Shown here: one piece after another, positions 34,868-43,652 of the stretch
How positions within the stretch are numbered: position 1 is the stretch's first letter
Layout of the letters: each line of letters starts with the position of its first letter
Source: Microsaccharimonas sp964523145
GTDB taxonomy: Bacteria; Patescibacteriota; Saccharimonadia; Saccharimonadales; Saccharimonadaceae
Length of the DNA: 64,000 bases
Reading direction: 5' to 3'
NCBI GenBank assembly: GCA_964523145.1
Contig: CAZFYB010000002.1
Span: forward strand, 1-64,000
Made by a program: the position numbers and the translations under genes
The notes under the pieces: generated by a model
The model's input: only the letters and a program-made list of their open reading frames with translations
The model's database searches: none
Told to the model about the DNA's origin: nothing

Positions 34868-35809
34868 CTAAAGCGGCTGATACGAAATAGAACGCACGTG
34901 CATCTTCCAAGGTGCACTGCTTTCGTCTACACCCTCTGCACCGGCCCATTTACCACCAATAGCTAAGTTCAAAATTAAGTAATACGATTGATCGTACGGC
35001 CAATCTAGAGGGTTGTCTGACTGCTTCACGCGTGATGCGTATGGCTTTCCATCAATCGTAAAAGTAATTGAGTCAGGAGTTTTGATTACACCGTAGCGGT
35101 GATAGGTATCGTACATATCCGGAACCATACCTGGGGTGTATATAGTTTTTTGCTGCGTCATCGAATTATAGTTATGAACCGCAGGAATTACTTCACCAGG
35201 AATGTAGCCGACAGATTCAAGGAAGTCTATCTCGCCATTAAGTGCCCAGGCACTTGGTGAATTCGGATCAACGCCAAGCTCAGTCGGAGAATAGCGATTG
35301 TTATCAGGCATTAACCAAGCAGCTGGCCATGTACCAGTGCCACGTGGTAATTTCATATCAACTTCAAGGGTGCCGTAGGTAAACGACATGGTTCCCTGTG
35401 TATTGATACGAGCTGAAGTATAATTTTTACCGTACAATTGTTCTGGTTTTGCCTCAATGACGAGGCTGTCGCCTTCAACCCGAACGTTAGAAGTACGATC
35501 AGTGTAGGCCTGCAATTCGCTATTGTAGTTAGAAACTTCAACACCGTTTTCGACATTCCAAAAAAGCATATCAATAGTAGGTGAAGTTCGCTCATCAAAC
35601 GTATACACCCAAGGTACACCCATAGAGAGTTCAGTTGTTTGAGTAGGAGTATCTTCAGACATATTTTGTATAAAACTCGCGGTATTATGTACTGATGGTT
35701 TTTCGGTATACAGCGCATGCGCGCCAACTATTACCACACTTAGTATGACACACACAATAAGTGGCCAAAGGCGTGAAAGAGTCGTGTAATAAGGATTACT
35801 TTGTTGCAT
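34868..35809 (-). CDS. Secreted/membrane-anchored GH16 beta-glucanase
   Basis: An N-terminal signal-anchor (about 13-33) is followed by a GH16 jelly-roll. The catalytic signature GEIDFLE has Glu193, Asp195 and Glu198. YGTLEVDMKLPRGTGTWPAAW and the C-terminal YYLILNLAIGG strand are typical of laminarinases and licheninases. It probably cuts beta-1,3- or mixed-linkage glucans outside the cell. Its start overlaps the end of the GT2 gene by 14 bp, so synthesis and trimming of one glucan may be coupled (inference). Confidence 0.88.
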   Translation of the reverse strand: MQQSNPYYTTLSRLWPLIVCVILSVVIVGAHALYTEKPSVHNTASFIQNMSEDTPTQTTELSMGVPWVYTFDERTSPTIDMLFWNVENGVEVSNYNSELQAYTDRTSNVRVEGDSLVIEAKPEQLYGKNYTSARINTQGTMSFTYGTLEVDMKLPRGTGTWPAAWLMPDNNRYSPTELGVDPNSPSAWALNGEIDFLESVGYIPGEVIPAVHNYNSMTQQKTIYTPGMVPDMYDTYHRYGVIKTPDSITFTIDGKPYASRVKQSDNPLDWPYDQSYYLILNLAIGGKWAGAEGVDESSAPWKMHVRSISYQPL

Positions 35810-37517
35810 ATGCCTGCCTCAATCGTGCGAATAATGGTATTCGCTTTTTAAACAATTTCTTAAACCAGCCAGCATAGCGCGTTACCATAAACAAAGCGAT
35901 CGGGGTCAAACAAATAGCAATACGTTCGAGTATCCAGAAAGCATTTGAACCACTTGGTGCACTGGCGACAAACAGCAATAGGGTAATGGACAGCACGTTA
36001 AAGGCAACCCAGTTAATGTGCGAGGCGAAGGTCATAATAGTATCAGGTGAGGTTAAATTGCCTTTTGCCGTAACTTCGTAGGTTAACGGCCGGCGCGCAA
36101 TCGCCTGAACAGCTGCGTTAACGTATATTGGGATAGTCATGAGCAATAAGCCCATACCTTGGATGCCCCAATCCTTTTTTTCATGCTCAACGAGGTTAAA
36201 TTTGCGAAGCCATAAGAACAGACCGATAGTGCTAGCGATCGAAATGAGCCACGTTAGGGCGAGTGGAAACGCGAGGCCTTCCAAGTTCAACGGTGCAAAA
36301 CAAAACAGTAGTGTGAGGATAGATCCAAGTACCCAAGATATTGCAACAGAAGGGTAAAAGAACTGAAGCATCGCAAACGAAAGTGCCTGACTTTTGCCCA
36401 TTTTTGTAATAAGCCCTGGGCTCGATTTAAGTGCAATATCCCATACACCATATGCCCAACGTTTTTGCTGGTTAAAGTAATCGGTAAACGAAGTAGGGCC
36501 TTCGCCAACGGCGATAATGTCTGGGGTATAAACACCTTTCATGTTGCGACCTTCTTTATTTGACGAAGCATATACCACCATAGAAGTCAGGTGGTCTTCG
36601 ATAATTGAGTCTTGGTAGCCGTTAATGTGCTTAAACGCACCGACTCGGTAGAGATGGTTTGTTCCAATAAGCAGGGGAGCGTTGAGGCCATTTGCCCCAC
36701 GCTGAATAATACCGTGAAAAATATATGCCTGAAACGCCGAAGCTCGGGCAATCCAGTTTTTCTGGCTATTGCCATATACCTGTGGGGCCACAACAAAAGC
36801 GACATCAGGGTCGTTAAAGTAGCCTAGGGTTCGAGTCAGAAAATCTGAAGTTGGTACGTGGTCTGGGTCCATTTGCGCAACAACATCATAGCCATTCTCG
36901 TAGACACTTCGCCATGAGTTGTGATTCCCGTGTTTTGTTTTCGTTTTATACGGGCCTGAAGGCATATTCCACTGCGCAACGGATTTACGAGAGAAATAGT
37001 ACACGCCTAGCTCAGCGCAGCGGCGCTTTACATCGTAATCGTCACCTTCGTCTAGAAGCCATACATCAATCGTATTACCCTCACCTGGGTCGATTGCCTT
37101 CATCTTTAGTAACGTCTCAGCCACAAGCTCTAAAGGCTCTTTACTCGGTACGATGGTAGTGAGTACGGCAATACGGCGACCACCAGTTGCTTTCATCGGA
37201 ATCGGGTCTTTAGCTTTTGAGGCGAAAATAAGCAGCGTCAGGCTTTGAATAAAGCGGATAAGCTCAACAATTCCGGCTAACGCCACTAATATAATAGCGA
37301 CCAGACCGCCGTTAAAGCCAAGGGAAACCGCTAAAAGGGTAATGATAGAGATAGTCGAAAGGCTAACAAGTACAGCAAACAGACGCAAAGTCGCGGTATC
37401 GCTTTTGGTAAATATCTTTCGATATTGAACCGTATCGCTATCTGTTAGTGGGCCAGTTATAGCCGATGTAGTATCGTAAAGTCGTGGCACGACAGTCCTT
37501 CCTTGTTTTCTCACCAT
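35796..37517 (-). CDS. Processive GT2 beta-glycosyltransferase (cellulose/curdlan synthase-like)
   Basis: A membrane glycan synthase. Two N-terminal TMs are followed by the GT-A domain with LLDEGDDYD (Asp156), QMDPDHVP (DxD at 217/219), IIEDHL (the TED-like acid) and QQKRW (Q350, R353, W354), then a C-terminal TM cluster. This is the full set of processive-enzyme motifs. 573 aa, with no PilZ domain. The ATG at 37517 is chosen because TATAAT lies 12 nt upstream; an ATG at 37529 abuts the -10. Operon with GH16. Confidence 0.88.
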   Translation of the reverse strand: MVRKQGRTVVPRLYDTTSAITGPLTDSDTVQYRKIFTKSDTATLRLFAVLVSLSTISIITLLAVSLGFNGGLVAIILVALAGIVELIRFIQSLTLLIFASKAKDPIPMKATGGRRIAVLTTIVPSKEPLELVAETLLKMKAIDPGEGNTIDVWLLDEGDDYDVKRRCAELGVYYFSRKSVAQWNMPSGPYKTKTKHGNHNSWRSVYENGYDVVAQMDPDHVPTSDFLTRTLGYFNDPDVAFVVAPQVYGNSQKNWIARASAFQAYIFHGIIQRGANGLNAPLLIGTNHLYRVGAFKHINGYQDSIIEDHLTSMVVYASSNKEGRNMKGVYTPDIIAVGEGPTSFTDYFNQQKRWAYGVWDIALKSSPGLITKMGKSQALSFAMLQFFYPSVAISWVLGSILTLLFCFAPLNLEGLAFPLALTWLISIASTIGLFLWLRKFNLVEHEKKDWGIQGMGLLLMTIPIYVNAAVQAIARRPLTYEVTAKGNLTSPDTIMTFASHINWVAFNVLSITLLLFVASAPSGSNAFWILERIAICLTPIALFMVTRYAGWFKKLFKKRIPLFARLRQAYATK

Positions 37518-37529
37518 GTTCAAGAGCAT

Positions 37530-37558
37530 ATTATACTCTATATTTGATTAAAAGTCAA
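37530..37558 (-). promoter_or_regulatory. Consensus promoter of the glucan synthase operon
   Basis: Minus-strand TTGACT, 17 bp, TATAAT. The predicted leader is only about 5 nt. Confidence 0.85.
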
Positions 37559-37612
37559 TATGATTACGCTTTGTAATCGTATCTTACAAGGATGGGAGTT
37601 GAGGCTACGCTA

Positions 37613-38107
37613 TTACAGTCCGTACGTCCAACCGTTACTAGGGGTATATCCCCATAAACTGCTTTGTCCTGATGTGTCTATTAAGCCGCCTGCACACGCA
37701 ACACTTCCAGTGCCCCAAGCGCCCGAATAAGTACCGAGACCTCCTTTATTCGCGTTGAAGTAATAAGTATTACCCGATTTAGACTGAATCATAATCGCCG
37801 CCTCTTTTCCGTCACCACTTCTACACGAAAGTAGGTTATTAACGTTAGCGTACGAACCGGTTGCTAATTTTACTTTGTAATTATTCATGACATTTCCTAT
37901 CTGAGCGTTTGCAACATATATACCGGTACCGGTCGTAGTTTTGTGATCTTCAAGTAAATTGCCCAGTTTCCTGAGATCGCTCTGCACTGCCGCATCATGG
38001 GCTCGGTTTTGAATGCCAGTGTAGGCAACGACAGTAATTGCCGCGAGAATCGCAATAACTACTACGACAATAAGCAGTTCAACAATAGTAAAACCTCTAG
38101 CTTTCAT
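37613..38107 (-). CDS. Type IV pilin-like protein, 164 aa
   Basis: The prepilin N-terminus MKARGFTIVELLIVVVVIA gives a peptidase site after Gly5 and Glu at mature position 5. The hydrophobic helix runs to about residue 30 and continues as IQNRAHDAAVQSDLRKLGN. The globular head (about 55-164) has two cysteines (in LSCRSG and VACAGG), possibly a D-loop disulfide. It follows the larger pilin by 0-1 bp, so the two are co-expressed. No pilus motor genes are near. Confidence 0.88.
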   Translation of the reverse strand: MKARGFTIVELLIVVVVIAILAAITVVAYTGIQNRAHDAAVQSDLRKLGNLLEDHKTTTGTGIYVANAQIGNVMNNYKVKLATGSYANVNNLLSCRSGDGKEAAIMIQSKSGNTYYFNANKGGLGTYSGAWGTGSVACAGGLIDTSGQSSLWGYTPSNGWTYGL

Positions 38108-39102
38108 TATTGGGCCCCCGCTGTATAAAGTTCAAGAATTTCAGCAGTTGAAAGTGCACGGTTATACAATCGAGCATCATCAAGTACACCGGCATAGGTG
38201 GCTCGTCCATTGCCAAACGTTGGGGCATTTTGCAGAGGTGAAAAGTTATAGGTACCCGAAATTGAGCTCGCTTGAACTCCATTAATGTACAGCTGCATCA
38301 CATTCGGTGTCACTACTTGGGCGATATGGTACCACTGATTGAGCGTTAGACCGTTACTTAATTGGTTAGTGTAGCCGCCAAAAGAGGTACCACCGCTCTC
38401 CACCCGAGCACCAGCCATAACACCCGCAGTACCATTACCTAATGTCTCAAGATAGATACTATTTGCAGCAGAGGGAGAAGAACCGGTTGGTGTGCCGAAG
38501 TCAAAGATAGTCCCAAAGCTATTAGGGTAAGTAGTTTGCCTCACCCATATCGTCTTCGTAATTGCTCCGGCAGTATACCCACTTGCAGTAGTAATACCGG
38601 CAGCTGAAAAGTTATAAGCGCCATTTGCCTGCCCGTTTTGCCCCGTAGTGAGTGTCGGACCATTAACAAGTGTGCCGTTGTTGTTTCCTATGGAATCATT
38701 AGCATTTCCGTTAAAACGCCACCATCCCAATAAACCATTTTGAGTACACGGAACTTCACTTGGCTGCGAAGAAGAACTGCTCACCGAGTAGGTAATGTTT
38801 TGTTCAGATGCCTGGAAGCAAAAACTTGACCCACCTTGAGTAAAATAGGTTAAAGTAGCAGAGCCTTGCGCGACCAATCCAGTACCAACTAAGTCGGCTG
38901 GATATTGGTTACCAGGATCGGTCAATTTTAATGACTCGATTTTCTTTAAGCCTTGCGATGTCGTGCTTTGCAGCTTCGATACAACGGCTCGGTTTTGAAT
39001 ACCGTTATAAGCAACAATAGTTATTGCTGCTAGAATAGCAATAACGACTACTACGATGAGCAGTTCTACGATTGTAAAGCCGGATTGTTTATATTTAACC
39101 AT
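38107..39102 (-). CDS. Type IV pilin fused to a LamG/ConA-like lectin domain
   Basis: The prepilin signal SGFTIVELLIVVVVIAILA (cleavage before Phe9) and the helix continuing to IQNRAVVSK are followed by a short pilin-type region with two Cys. From about 130 to 331 there is a LamG-like jelly roll: GLLGWWRFNGNANDSIGNNN, LNQWYHIAQVVTP, MQLYINGVQ and LDDARLYNRALSTAEI. Such domains bind carbohydrate, so the pilus tip may act as a host adhesin (inference). It shares its last base with the next pilin gene. Confidence 0.88.
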   Translation of the reverse strand: MVKYKQSGFTIVELLIVVVVIAILAAITIVAYNGIQNRAVVSKLQSTTSQGLKKIESLKLTDPGNQYPADLVGTGLVAQGSATLTYFTQGGSSFCFQASEQNITYSVSSSSSQPSEVPCTQNGLLGWWRFNGNANDSIGNNNGTLVNGPTLTTGQNGQANGAYNFSAAGITTASGYTAGAITKTIWVRQTTYPNSFGTIFDFGTPTGSSPSAANSIYLETLGNGTAGVMAGARVESGGTSFGGYTNQLSNGLTLNQWYHIAQVVTPNVMQLYINGVQASSISGTYNFSPLQNAPTFGNGRATYAGVLDDARLYNRALSTAEILELYTAGAQ

Positions 39103-39182
39103 CGAGAGAGGTGATGCCCTTACTTCTCATAAGATATTGTCTAGCTCTAGTTTACCATAAGCGCGATAATAGTACGTTTTGA

Positions 39183-40028
39183 TTATTTCGAAGAATGAAC
39201 AACAACTTGGTTAAAAGGGATCTCAATTTCATGCTTTTTAAACGCAGACTTAATACGGCGAAGAAAAGCCCCCGATACATCCCATTGTTTTGCCGGCTCC
39301 ACCTTGCCAAGTGCCTTTATTCGCACACTTGAAGCTTCGAAGCTATCAACCCGTAAAAATTGAATTGGTTCATAAATATGATCTTTTAATGGTGCACCTT
39401 CTTTTACCATGTCCATACCTACTTCGTTAATTACTTTCTCAACCTTGTCGATATCAGCATTGTACGAAACATCGAGGTTTATATTTACATTTGCGTAGCG
39501 AAACGATAGATTTGTAATTACTTCAGCTGAACCATTCTTCACAATATGCAGGTTGCCATCTAAATCACGAAGACGAGTAATGCGTACCGTCAGGTCTTCA
39601 ACTACTCCAGCAACTTCTTTTCCGCCAGTGTTTAACATAACGATGTCACCAACGCGGTATTGATTTTCGGTGAGTATAAAGATACCTGCAAGTAAGTCCT
39701 TGATGGTATTTTGTGCTCCAAACCCAATGATAATGCCGATAAGCCCAGCACCGGTTAATAGGGCAGCGAGGTCAACTTCAAAAATACTTAATATGACGAT
39801 CGTTGCCACTATCCATACTAGGAGCGCCGAGAGTGTCCTAAAAATACTCGCCAGTGTATCTTCACGTTTTTTCTCATCAAGTGGCGTTGGGTACTTGTGT
39901 CGGCGAATAACGCGCCGTACGATTTGATCGATAATAATCCGCAGTACTATCTGTACGACAATCGCTACGACTATAACTATTAACACTTGGGTGTAGTTGT
40001 GGGCAAAGAAATAATTAAGCATATCCAT
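39183..40028 (-). CDS. MscS-family mechanosensitive channel
   Basis: A small-conductance channel protecting against osmotic shock. Three TM helices (about 10-30, 60-80, 85-110) end in the Gly/Ala pore helix LLTGAGLIGIIIGFGAQNTI. The beta domain follows (YRVGDIVMLNTGGKEVAGVVEDLTVR), then an alpha/beta C-terminus. About 281 aa. The ATG at 40028 is preferred over a start at 40052 given a -10-like TACGGT 6 nt before it. Confidence 0.9.
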   Translation of the reverse strand: MDMLNYFFAHNYTQVLIVIVVAIVVQIVLRIIIDQIVRRVIRRHKYPTPLDEKKREDTLASIFRTLSALLVWIVATIVILSIFEVDLAALLTGAGLIGIIIGFGAQNTIKDLLAGIFILTENQYRVGDIVMLNTGGKEVAGVVEDLTVRITRLRDLDGNLHIVKNGSAEVITNLSFRYANVNINLDVSYNADIDKVEKVINEVGMDMVKEGAPLKDHIYEPIQFLRVDSFEASSVRIKALGKVEPAKQWDVSGAFLRRIKSAFKKHEIEIPFNQVVVHSSK

Positions 40029-40078
40029 ATATCTACCGTACCATGGATACAAGTCAGGGGGAAATTGCGTAGGATCTA

Positions 40079-40627
40079 CTATTCTTCGCTTGCCAGCCGC
40101 TGCTCAACAAAATCTGGCTGAAACAACATCACCATTGAGACAATTTTATGACCCACTTTACCAAGGCGAGGAACATCATATTCCCTTGGTGGATAGCCTT
40201 CACCAGCACGCCACACATCATACACCAACACCGACTCCAAAAGTAACCTTTGGCGTGAGCCGCGCTTAGTTAAGTCCGGATTACTCATAATATAAAAGAT
40301 CGTATCGTGCCTTTCGCGCTCGGGTGTACCGCTTAAAAGATACCCACTTCGACCATTAATACTGTATGTCTGCTCGGCATCAATACCGACCATTTCCAGC
40401 GCTATATCACGCATAACACCTTGGCCGTAATTGCTGGTTTTTCCTGCGTCAATACCAGCTCGGCCAAAATCCTGTGAAGTGATGAATCCACCTAAAGCTT
40501 CAACTTCACGAAGCACGTCTGCGGGTGGCGATAAGTCGGGGACCTTCCGCGGATCAGCAACAGGCATGTGAGGCAATTCACCTTTTGCTAAATGCACACC
40601 GGAAACAATTTCATAAAAGCCGTTCAT
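40079..40627 (-). CDS. Conserved hypothetical protein, 182 aa
   Basis: Unrecognised and soluble. The segment ITSQDFGRAGIDAGKTSNYG followed by YSINGRSGYLLSGTPERERHD may be a winged-helix-like N-terminal half; the C-terminal half is helical. TACAAT (complement of 40634-40639) lies exactly 6 nt before the ATG at 40627, fixing the start and arguing against the longer frame. It is divergent from the pilin gene at 40696. Confidence 0.65.
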   Translation of the reverse strand: MNGFYEIVSGVHLAKGELPHMPVADPRKVPDLSPPADVLREVEALGGFITSQDFGRAGIDAGKTSNYGQGVMRDIALEMVGIDAEQTYSINGRSGYLLSGTPERERHDTIFYIMSNPDLTKRGSRQRLLLESVLVYDVWRAGEGYPPREYDVPRLGKVGHKIVSMVMLFQPDFVEQRLASEE

Positions 40628-40695
40628 TGAGCTATTGTAGCAGAGGTGGCACACTTTGCTATGCAGTGGCTCAGGCTAATGCTATTATTAAAAGC

Positions 40696-41652
40696 ATGAA
40701 CACTACAAAAGGGTTAGGTCGGCACGGATTCACTATCGTTGAATTGTTGATTGTTGTCATAGTGATTGCTATCTTAGCCGCTATCACTATCGTTGCTTAT
40801 AATGGTATCCAAAATAGGGCAAAGGCTTCTGCGGCGCAAGCATCAGCAAAGCAGGCTTTTACAAAAATTCAAACCTATGCAACAACAAATGCCGAGCAGT
40901 ATCCTTCTTCTATTGCTGCTGCCGGGCTTAGTAGCACTGGCGATACCACCTACCGATACAGCTTCGATAACATAACTAGGCCTAAATCGTTTTGCGTAAC
41001 AGCAACCACAAACACTGTTAGTTATTACGTATCAAACCTCACATCGTCACCAGTAGAAGGTATGTGTACCGGCCACGATGCACCTCAAGGAGCATCAATT
41101 ACTAATTTTGTGCAAAATCCCAATGCGAATACTTCAACCACTGGCTGGGTGGCGCGCACAAATGCTACAATTACAGCAACTCCTACATCGCCGATCGATG
41201 GGGCTAATTCTATTCTACTCACCGCTACAAACGTAGGGGCAAGCGTTATAGCAGCGCCCTATGGGACAACATTTCTTCCCGTATCAGTTGGTCAGCCATA
41301 CGTAGGATCTATGTACGTAAAACCACTTGATGTCGCGGGGGTATTTAGACTTGTTATCGATTGGTATAACGGCACTACATATGTCGATGCATTCCAAGGC
41401 CAGCCTCAAACTGTTAATGTCGGAGAAACAGCTCGATTATCAGCCTTAGCAACAGCACCAGCAAATGCAAGCCGTGCTCAAATATATACTATCGTTGGAG
41501 GTACTGGTGGTGTAGCCGGAAACCGTTGGTTAGTTGATAATGCTATGTTTTACCAAGGCACCGCTTTATATGGATATGCTGATGGTGATTCACCTGGATG
41601 GGCGTGGAACGGTACGGTGAATAGTTCTTCATCTACTGGATTATCGTTTTAA
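40696..41652 (+). CDS. Type IV pilin fused to a CBM4/9-like beta-sandwich
   Basis: The prepilin N-terminus RHGFTIVELLIVVIVIAILA is followed by the usual helix and a small pilin region with two Cys (SFCVTA, EGMCTG). From about 135 to the end there is a galactose-binding-like sandwich: NFVQNPNANTSTTGWVARTN, VGQPYVGSMYVKPLDV, RLVIDWYNGTTYVDAF and ATAPANASRAQIYTIV. This is the layout of carbohydrate-binding module 4/9. The ATG at 40696 lies 7 nt after TATTAT. The lectin module differs from that of the LamG pilin. Confidence 0.82.
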   Translation: MNTTKGLGRHGFTIVELLIVVIVIAILAAITIVAYNGIQNRAKASAAQASAKQAFTKIQTYATTNAEQYPSSIAAAGLSSTGDTTYRYSFDNITRPKSFCVTATTNTVSYYVSNLTSSPVEGMCTGHDAPQGASITNFVQNPNANTSTTGWVARTNATITATPTSPIDGANSILLTATNVGASVIAAPYGTTFLPVSVGQPYVGSMYVKPLDVAGVFRLVIDWYNGTTYVDAFQGQPQTVNVGETARLSALATAPANASRAQIYTIVGGTGGVAGNRWLVDNAMFYQGTALYGYADGDSPGWAWNGTVNSSSSTGLSF

Positions 41653-41681
41653 CACTTACTAGAGAATAGGGGATTTACTGT

Positions 41682-42512
41682 ATGAGAAAATGGCTTAAAG
41701 TGTACAAAAATTCTATCGTTGTCGTTGCCGGTGGCGCTTCGGGTATTGGCGAACAGATCGTTCGTCAGCTCGCGCCACATGTGAAGGAAATTGTTATTCT
41801 TGATAGAAATACTGCTACTGGATCAAGTATAGCCGAGGAGATCACTAACGTAAGCTTTGAAACTATTGATATGAATAAGTATGGCGAAGTTAAGACTATT
41901 CTTCGCAATATCAACAAACGATATGGAACGATTGATTTCTTTTTCAACCTTGCCGGGACATTCATGGCTGGTGAAATTCGTGATACCCCCATTGAAAAAT
42001 GGCAACAGATTTTTGAAAGTAATATTACGCCCATCGCAAACGGCACATCAGTAATATATGAGATTATGCGTAGCAATGGACATGGGCACATCATTAACAC
42101 TGCTTCATCGGCAGGGCTTTTCCCCGTACCGATTATGAATATTTACGGCGCAACAAAAAGTGCCGTTATAAGCCTCACACAAGGACTGCATATGGAAGCA
42201 AAAACTTTTGGTATTCGCGTAAGTGTTGCATGTCCTACAATTGTAGAAACACCGCTTTACAACACAGCCCTTTATGCAGGGTTAGATAAATCCAAAGCGC
42301 TTGATTATTTAAAAAATCAAGCCAATATTCAGCAGCCCGATGCCGCGGCGTATGAGATTATTAAAGGCGCTTCGAAAAATAAGCTTGTTATTCACACGGC
42401 TTTTAGTACGCGACTTGGGTGGGGAGTGTATCGAATTTCAAATGGTTTATACTTGCGGATTGCAGAAAGAGTTTTTGAACGGTATCGAAAGACCTTACGT
42501 AAAGAAAAATAA
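41682..42512 (+). CDS. Short-chain dehydrogenase/reductase
   Basis: A classical SDR: the cofactor loop is VVAGGASGIGEQIV, with NLAGTF, the catalytic Ser in NTASSAGL and the YGATK pair. The Asp in ILDRN after strand 2 suggests NAD(H). 276 aa with a basic C-terminus (RYRKTLRKEK) that may touch the membrane. The substrate is unknown. An AGGGGA stretch upstream may serve as SD. Confidence 0.88.
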   Translation: MRKWLKVYKNSIVVVAGGASGIGEQIVRQLAPHVKEIVILDRNTATGSSIAEEITNVSFETIDMNKYGEVKTILRNINKRYGTIDFFFNLAGTFMAGEIRDTPIEKWQQIFESNITPIANGTSVIYEIMRSNGHGHIINTASSAGLFPVPIMNIYGATKSAVISLTQGLHMEAKTFGIRVSVACPTIVETPLYNTALYAGLDKSKALDYLKNQANIQQPDAAAYEIIKGASKNKLVIHTAFSTRLGWGVYRISNGLYLRIAERVFERYRKTLRKEK

Positions 42513-42521
42513 TTCACAAAT

Positions 42522-42574
42522 GAAAAGGCCCGCCGAAGCGGTGAAGAAGAATTCTTCAAACCTTTTCGGCGGAC
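42522..42574 (-). terminator. Terminator of the GNAT-like gene
   Basis: CCGCCGAA (42530-42537) pairs with TTCGGCGG (42565-42572); an inner GAAGAATTCTTC palindrome stacks inside. The minus-strand tail is GCCTTTTCATTTG. Confidence 0.82.
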
Positions 42575-42581
42575 GTACCCG

Positions 42582-43181
42582 TTATTGAGTGGCGAGGCGT
42601 TGATAGCGCCGCTGTATCTTGCCAGGAGCGCCGGCTGCTTCGCCAGGAACTCCCACTGGAACAAACCCGAGCCGCGGCGCAATGCTCAGCACCGGGTCGT
42701 TCTCGTGGAGGACGATGTTGACGATTCGCGACTTGCCGGTGCGCAGATCCGTGAAAGAACGCCGAAGCAAGCCAATCAGGGCGTTGTCACGCTCGTTCTT
42801 ATCGAGCTCGTCAGATGCCACTAGGCCAAGAACACCCCACTGACCCGAAAGCGGGTTCATGTGTAGCGTCTGGCTCGCCTTCAACATTGCAGCATTAATG
42901 CCGGTCGTGAAAGGAAGCTCGTCACCGACCTCCCAATCATTCTGCTTCATGTAGGCAACCAGCTCACCGTTGCGAGTATATCCGCTGTAGCGCTCTGGGT
43001 AATTACGAAGCTTCCGCAACTGCTTAGCAACCATGACTGGGTTGTCAGGGTTCGCCAAATCCAGGGGGTTCTTGAACCCGCCCGCAACGAGGTCCTGAAG
43101 CGTGAGCTTCTGGATAATTCTGGCGTTCTCGAACAACTGATCGATCGACTTGACGTACTTAAGGTCATGCGATGACGGCAT
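42582..43181 (-). CDS. GNAT-like acetyltransferase-fold protein, 199 aa
   Basis: The C-terminal half has GNAT-like elements: YSGYTRNGELVAYMKQND, WGVLGLVASDEL, a helix with LLRRSFTDLRTGKSRIVNIVL, and IAPRLGFVPVG, which resembles the usual terminal GF..VG strand. The acetyl-CoA P-loop (Q/RxxGxG/A) is not obvious, so activity is uncertain. It is G+C-rich and monocistronic, with SD AAGGAG, AT-rich promoter (TATAAT on the minus strand near 43229) and strong terminator: one of the cassette-like genes. Confidence 0.55.
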   Translation of the reverse strand: MPSSHDLKYVKSIDQLFENARIIQKLTLQDLVAGGFKNPLDLANPDNPVMVAKQLRKLRNYPERYSGYTRNGELVAYMKQNDWEVGDELPFTTGINAAMLKASQTLHMNPLSGQWGVLGLVASDELDKNERDNALIGLLRRSFTDLRTGKSRIVNIVLHENDPVLSIAPRLGFVPVGVPGEAAGAPGKIQRRYQRLATQ

Positions 43182-43259
43182 TCTCGCTCCTTGGGTGGGG
43201 GTACAACTCCATGTGAAGTATTTATATATTATAACATAAATAATTATATTTACTATTTA

Positions 43260-43316
43260 TTGACAGTCTAACTATATAGCGTTACTATGTAGTGGTAATA
43301 AGTGCTACTAAATAGT
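43260..43316 (+). promoter_or_regulatory. PadR promoter with three palindromic operator-like sites
   Basis: TTGACA (43260-43265), 17 bp, TACTAT (43283-43288). Palindromes of type ACTA-NN-TAG(T) occur at 43271-43280 (in the spacer), 43284-43293 (over the -10) and 43307-43316 (downstream). This is the expected layout for autorepression by the PadR protein encoded next. Confidence 0.75.
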
Positions 43317-43328
43317 AAAGGAGCTCGT

Positions 43329-43652
43329 TTGGATAATATCACTGAAATGCTCAAGGGTGTGCTTGAAGGTTCGGTCCTGGAAATCATTAGCCGTGAAACA
43401 ACCTATGGCTATGACATCACCCAACAGCTACGAAAACTCGGCTTTGAAGATGTCGTTGAAGGCACGGTCTATACAATTCTCGTTCGCCTTGAACGTAACA
43501 ATCTTGTAAAAACTGAAAAAAAGCCCTCAGAACTAGGTCCAGCTCGTAAGTTTTATTCGCTCACGGATGCAGGCGAAAAAGAACTTATGAACTTCTGGGC
43601 AAAGTGGGACTTCGTCACGACAAAAATTAATGAACTAAGGAGTATGAAATGA
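43329..43652 (+). CDS. PadR-family transcriptional regulator
   Basis: The winged-helix domain shows MLKGVLEGSVLEIISRETTYGYDI, LEDVVEGTVYTILVRLERNNLV-type recognition region and KFYSLTDAGEKEL as the wing, with a short C-terminal dimer helix. 107 aa from the TTG at 43329, which follows AAAGGAG at correct spacing; the GTG at 43302 would be upstream of that SD. It overlaps the DUF1048 gene by 4 bp. Operator-like palindromes in its promoter suggest autoregulation. Confidence 0.9.
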   Translation: MDNITEMLKGVLEGSVLEIISRETTYGYDITQQLRKLGFEDVVEGTVYTILVRLERNNLVKTEKKPSELGPARKFYSLTDAGEKELMNFWAKWDFVTTKINELRSMK

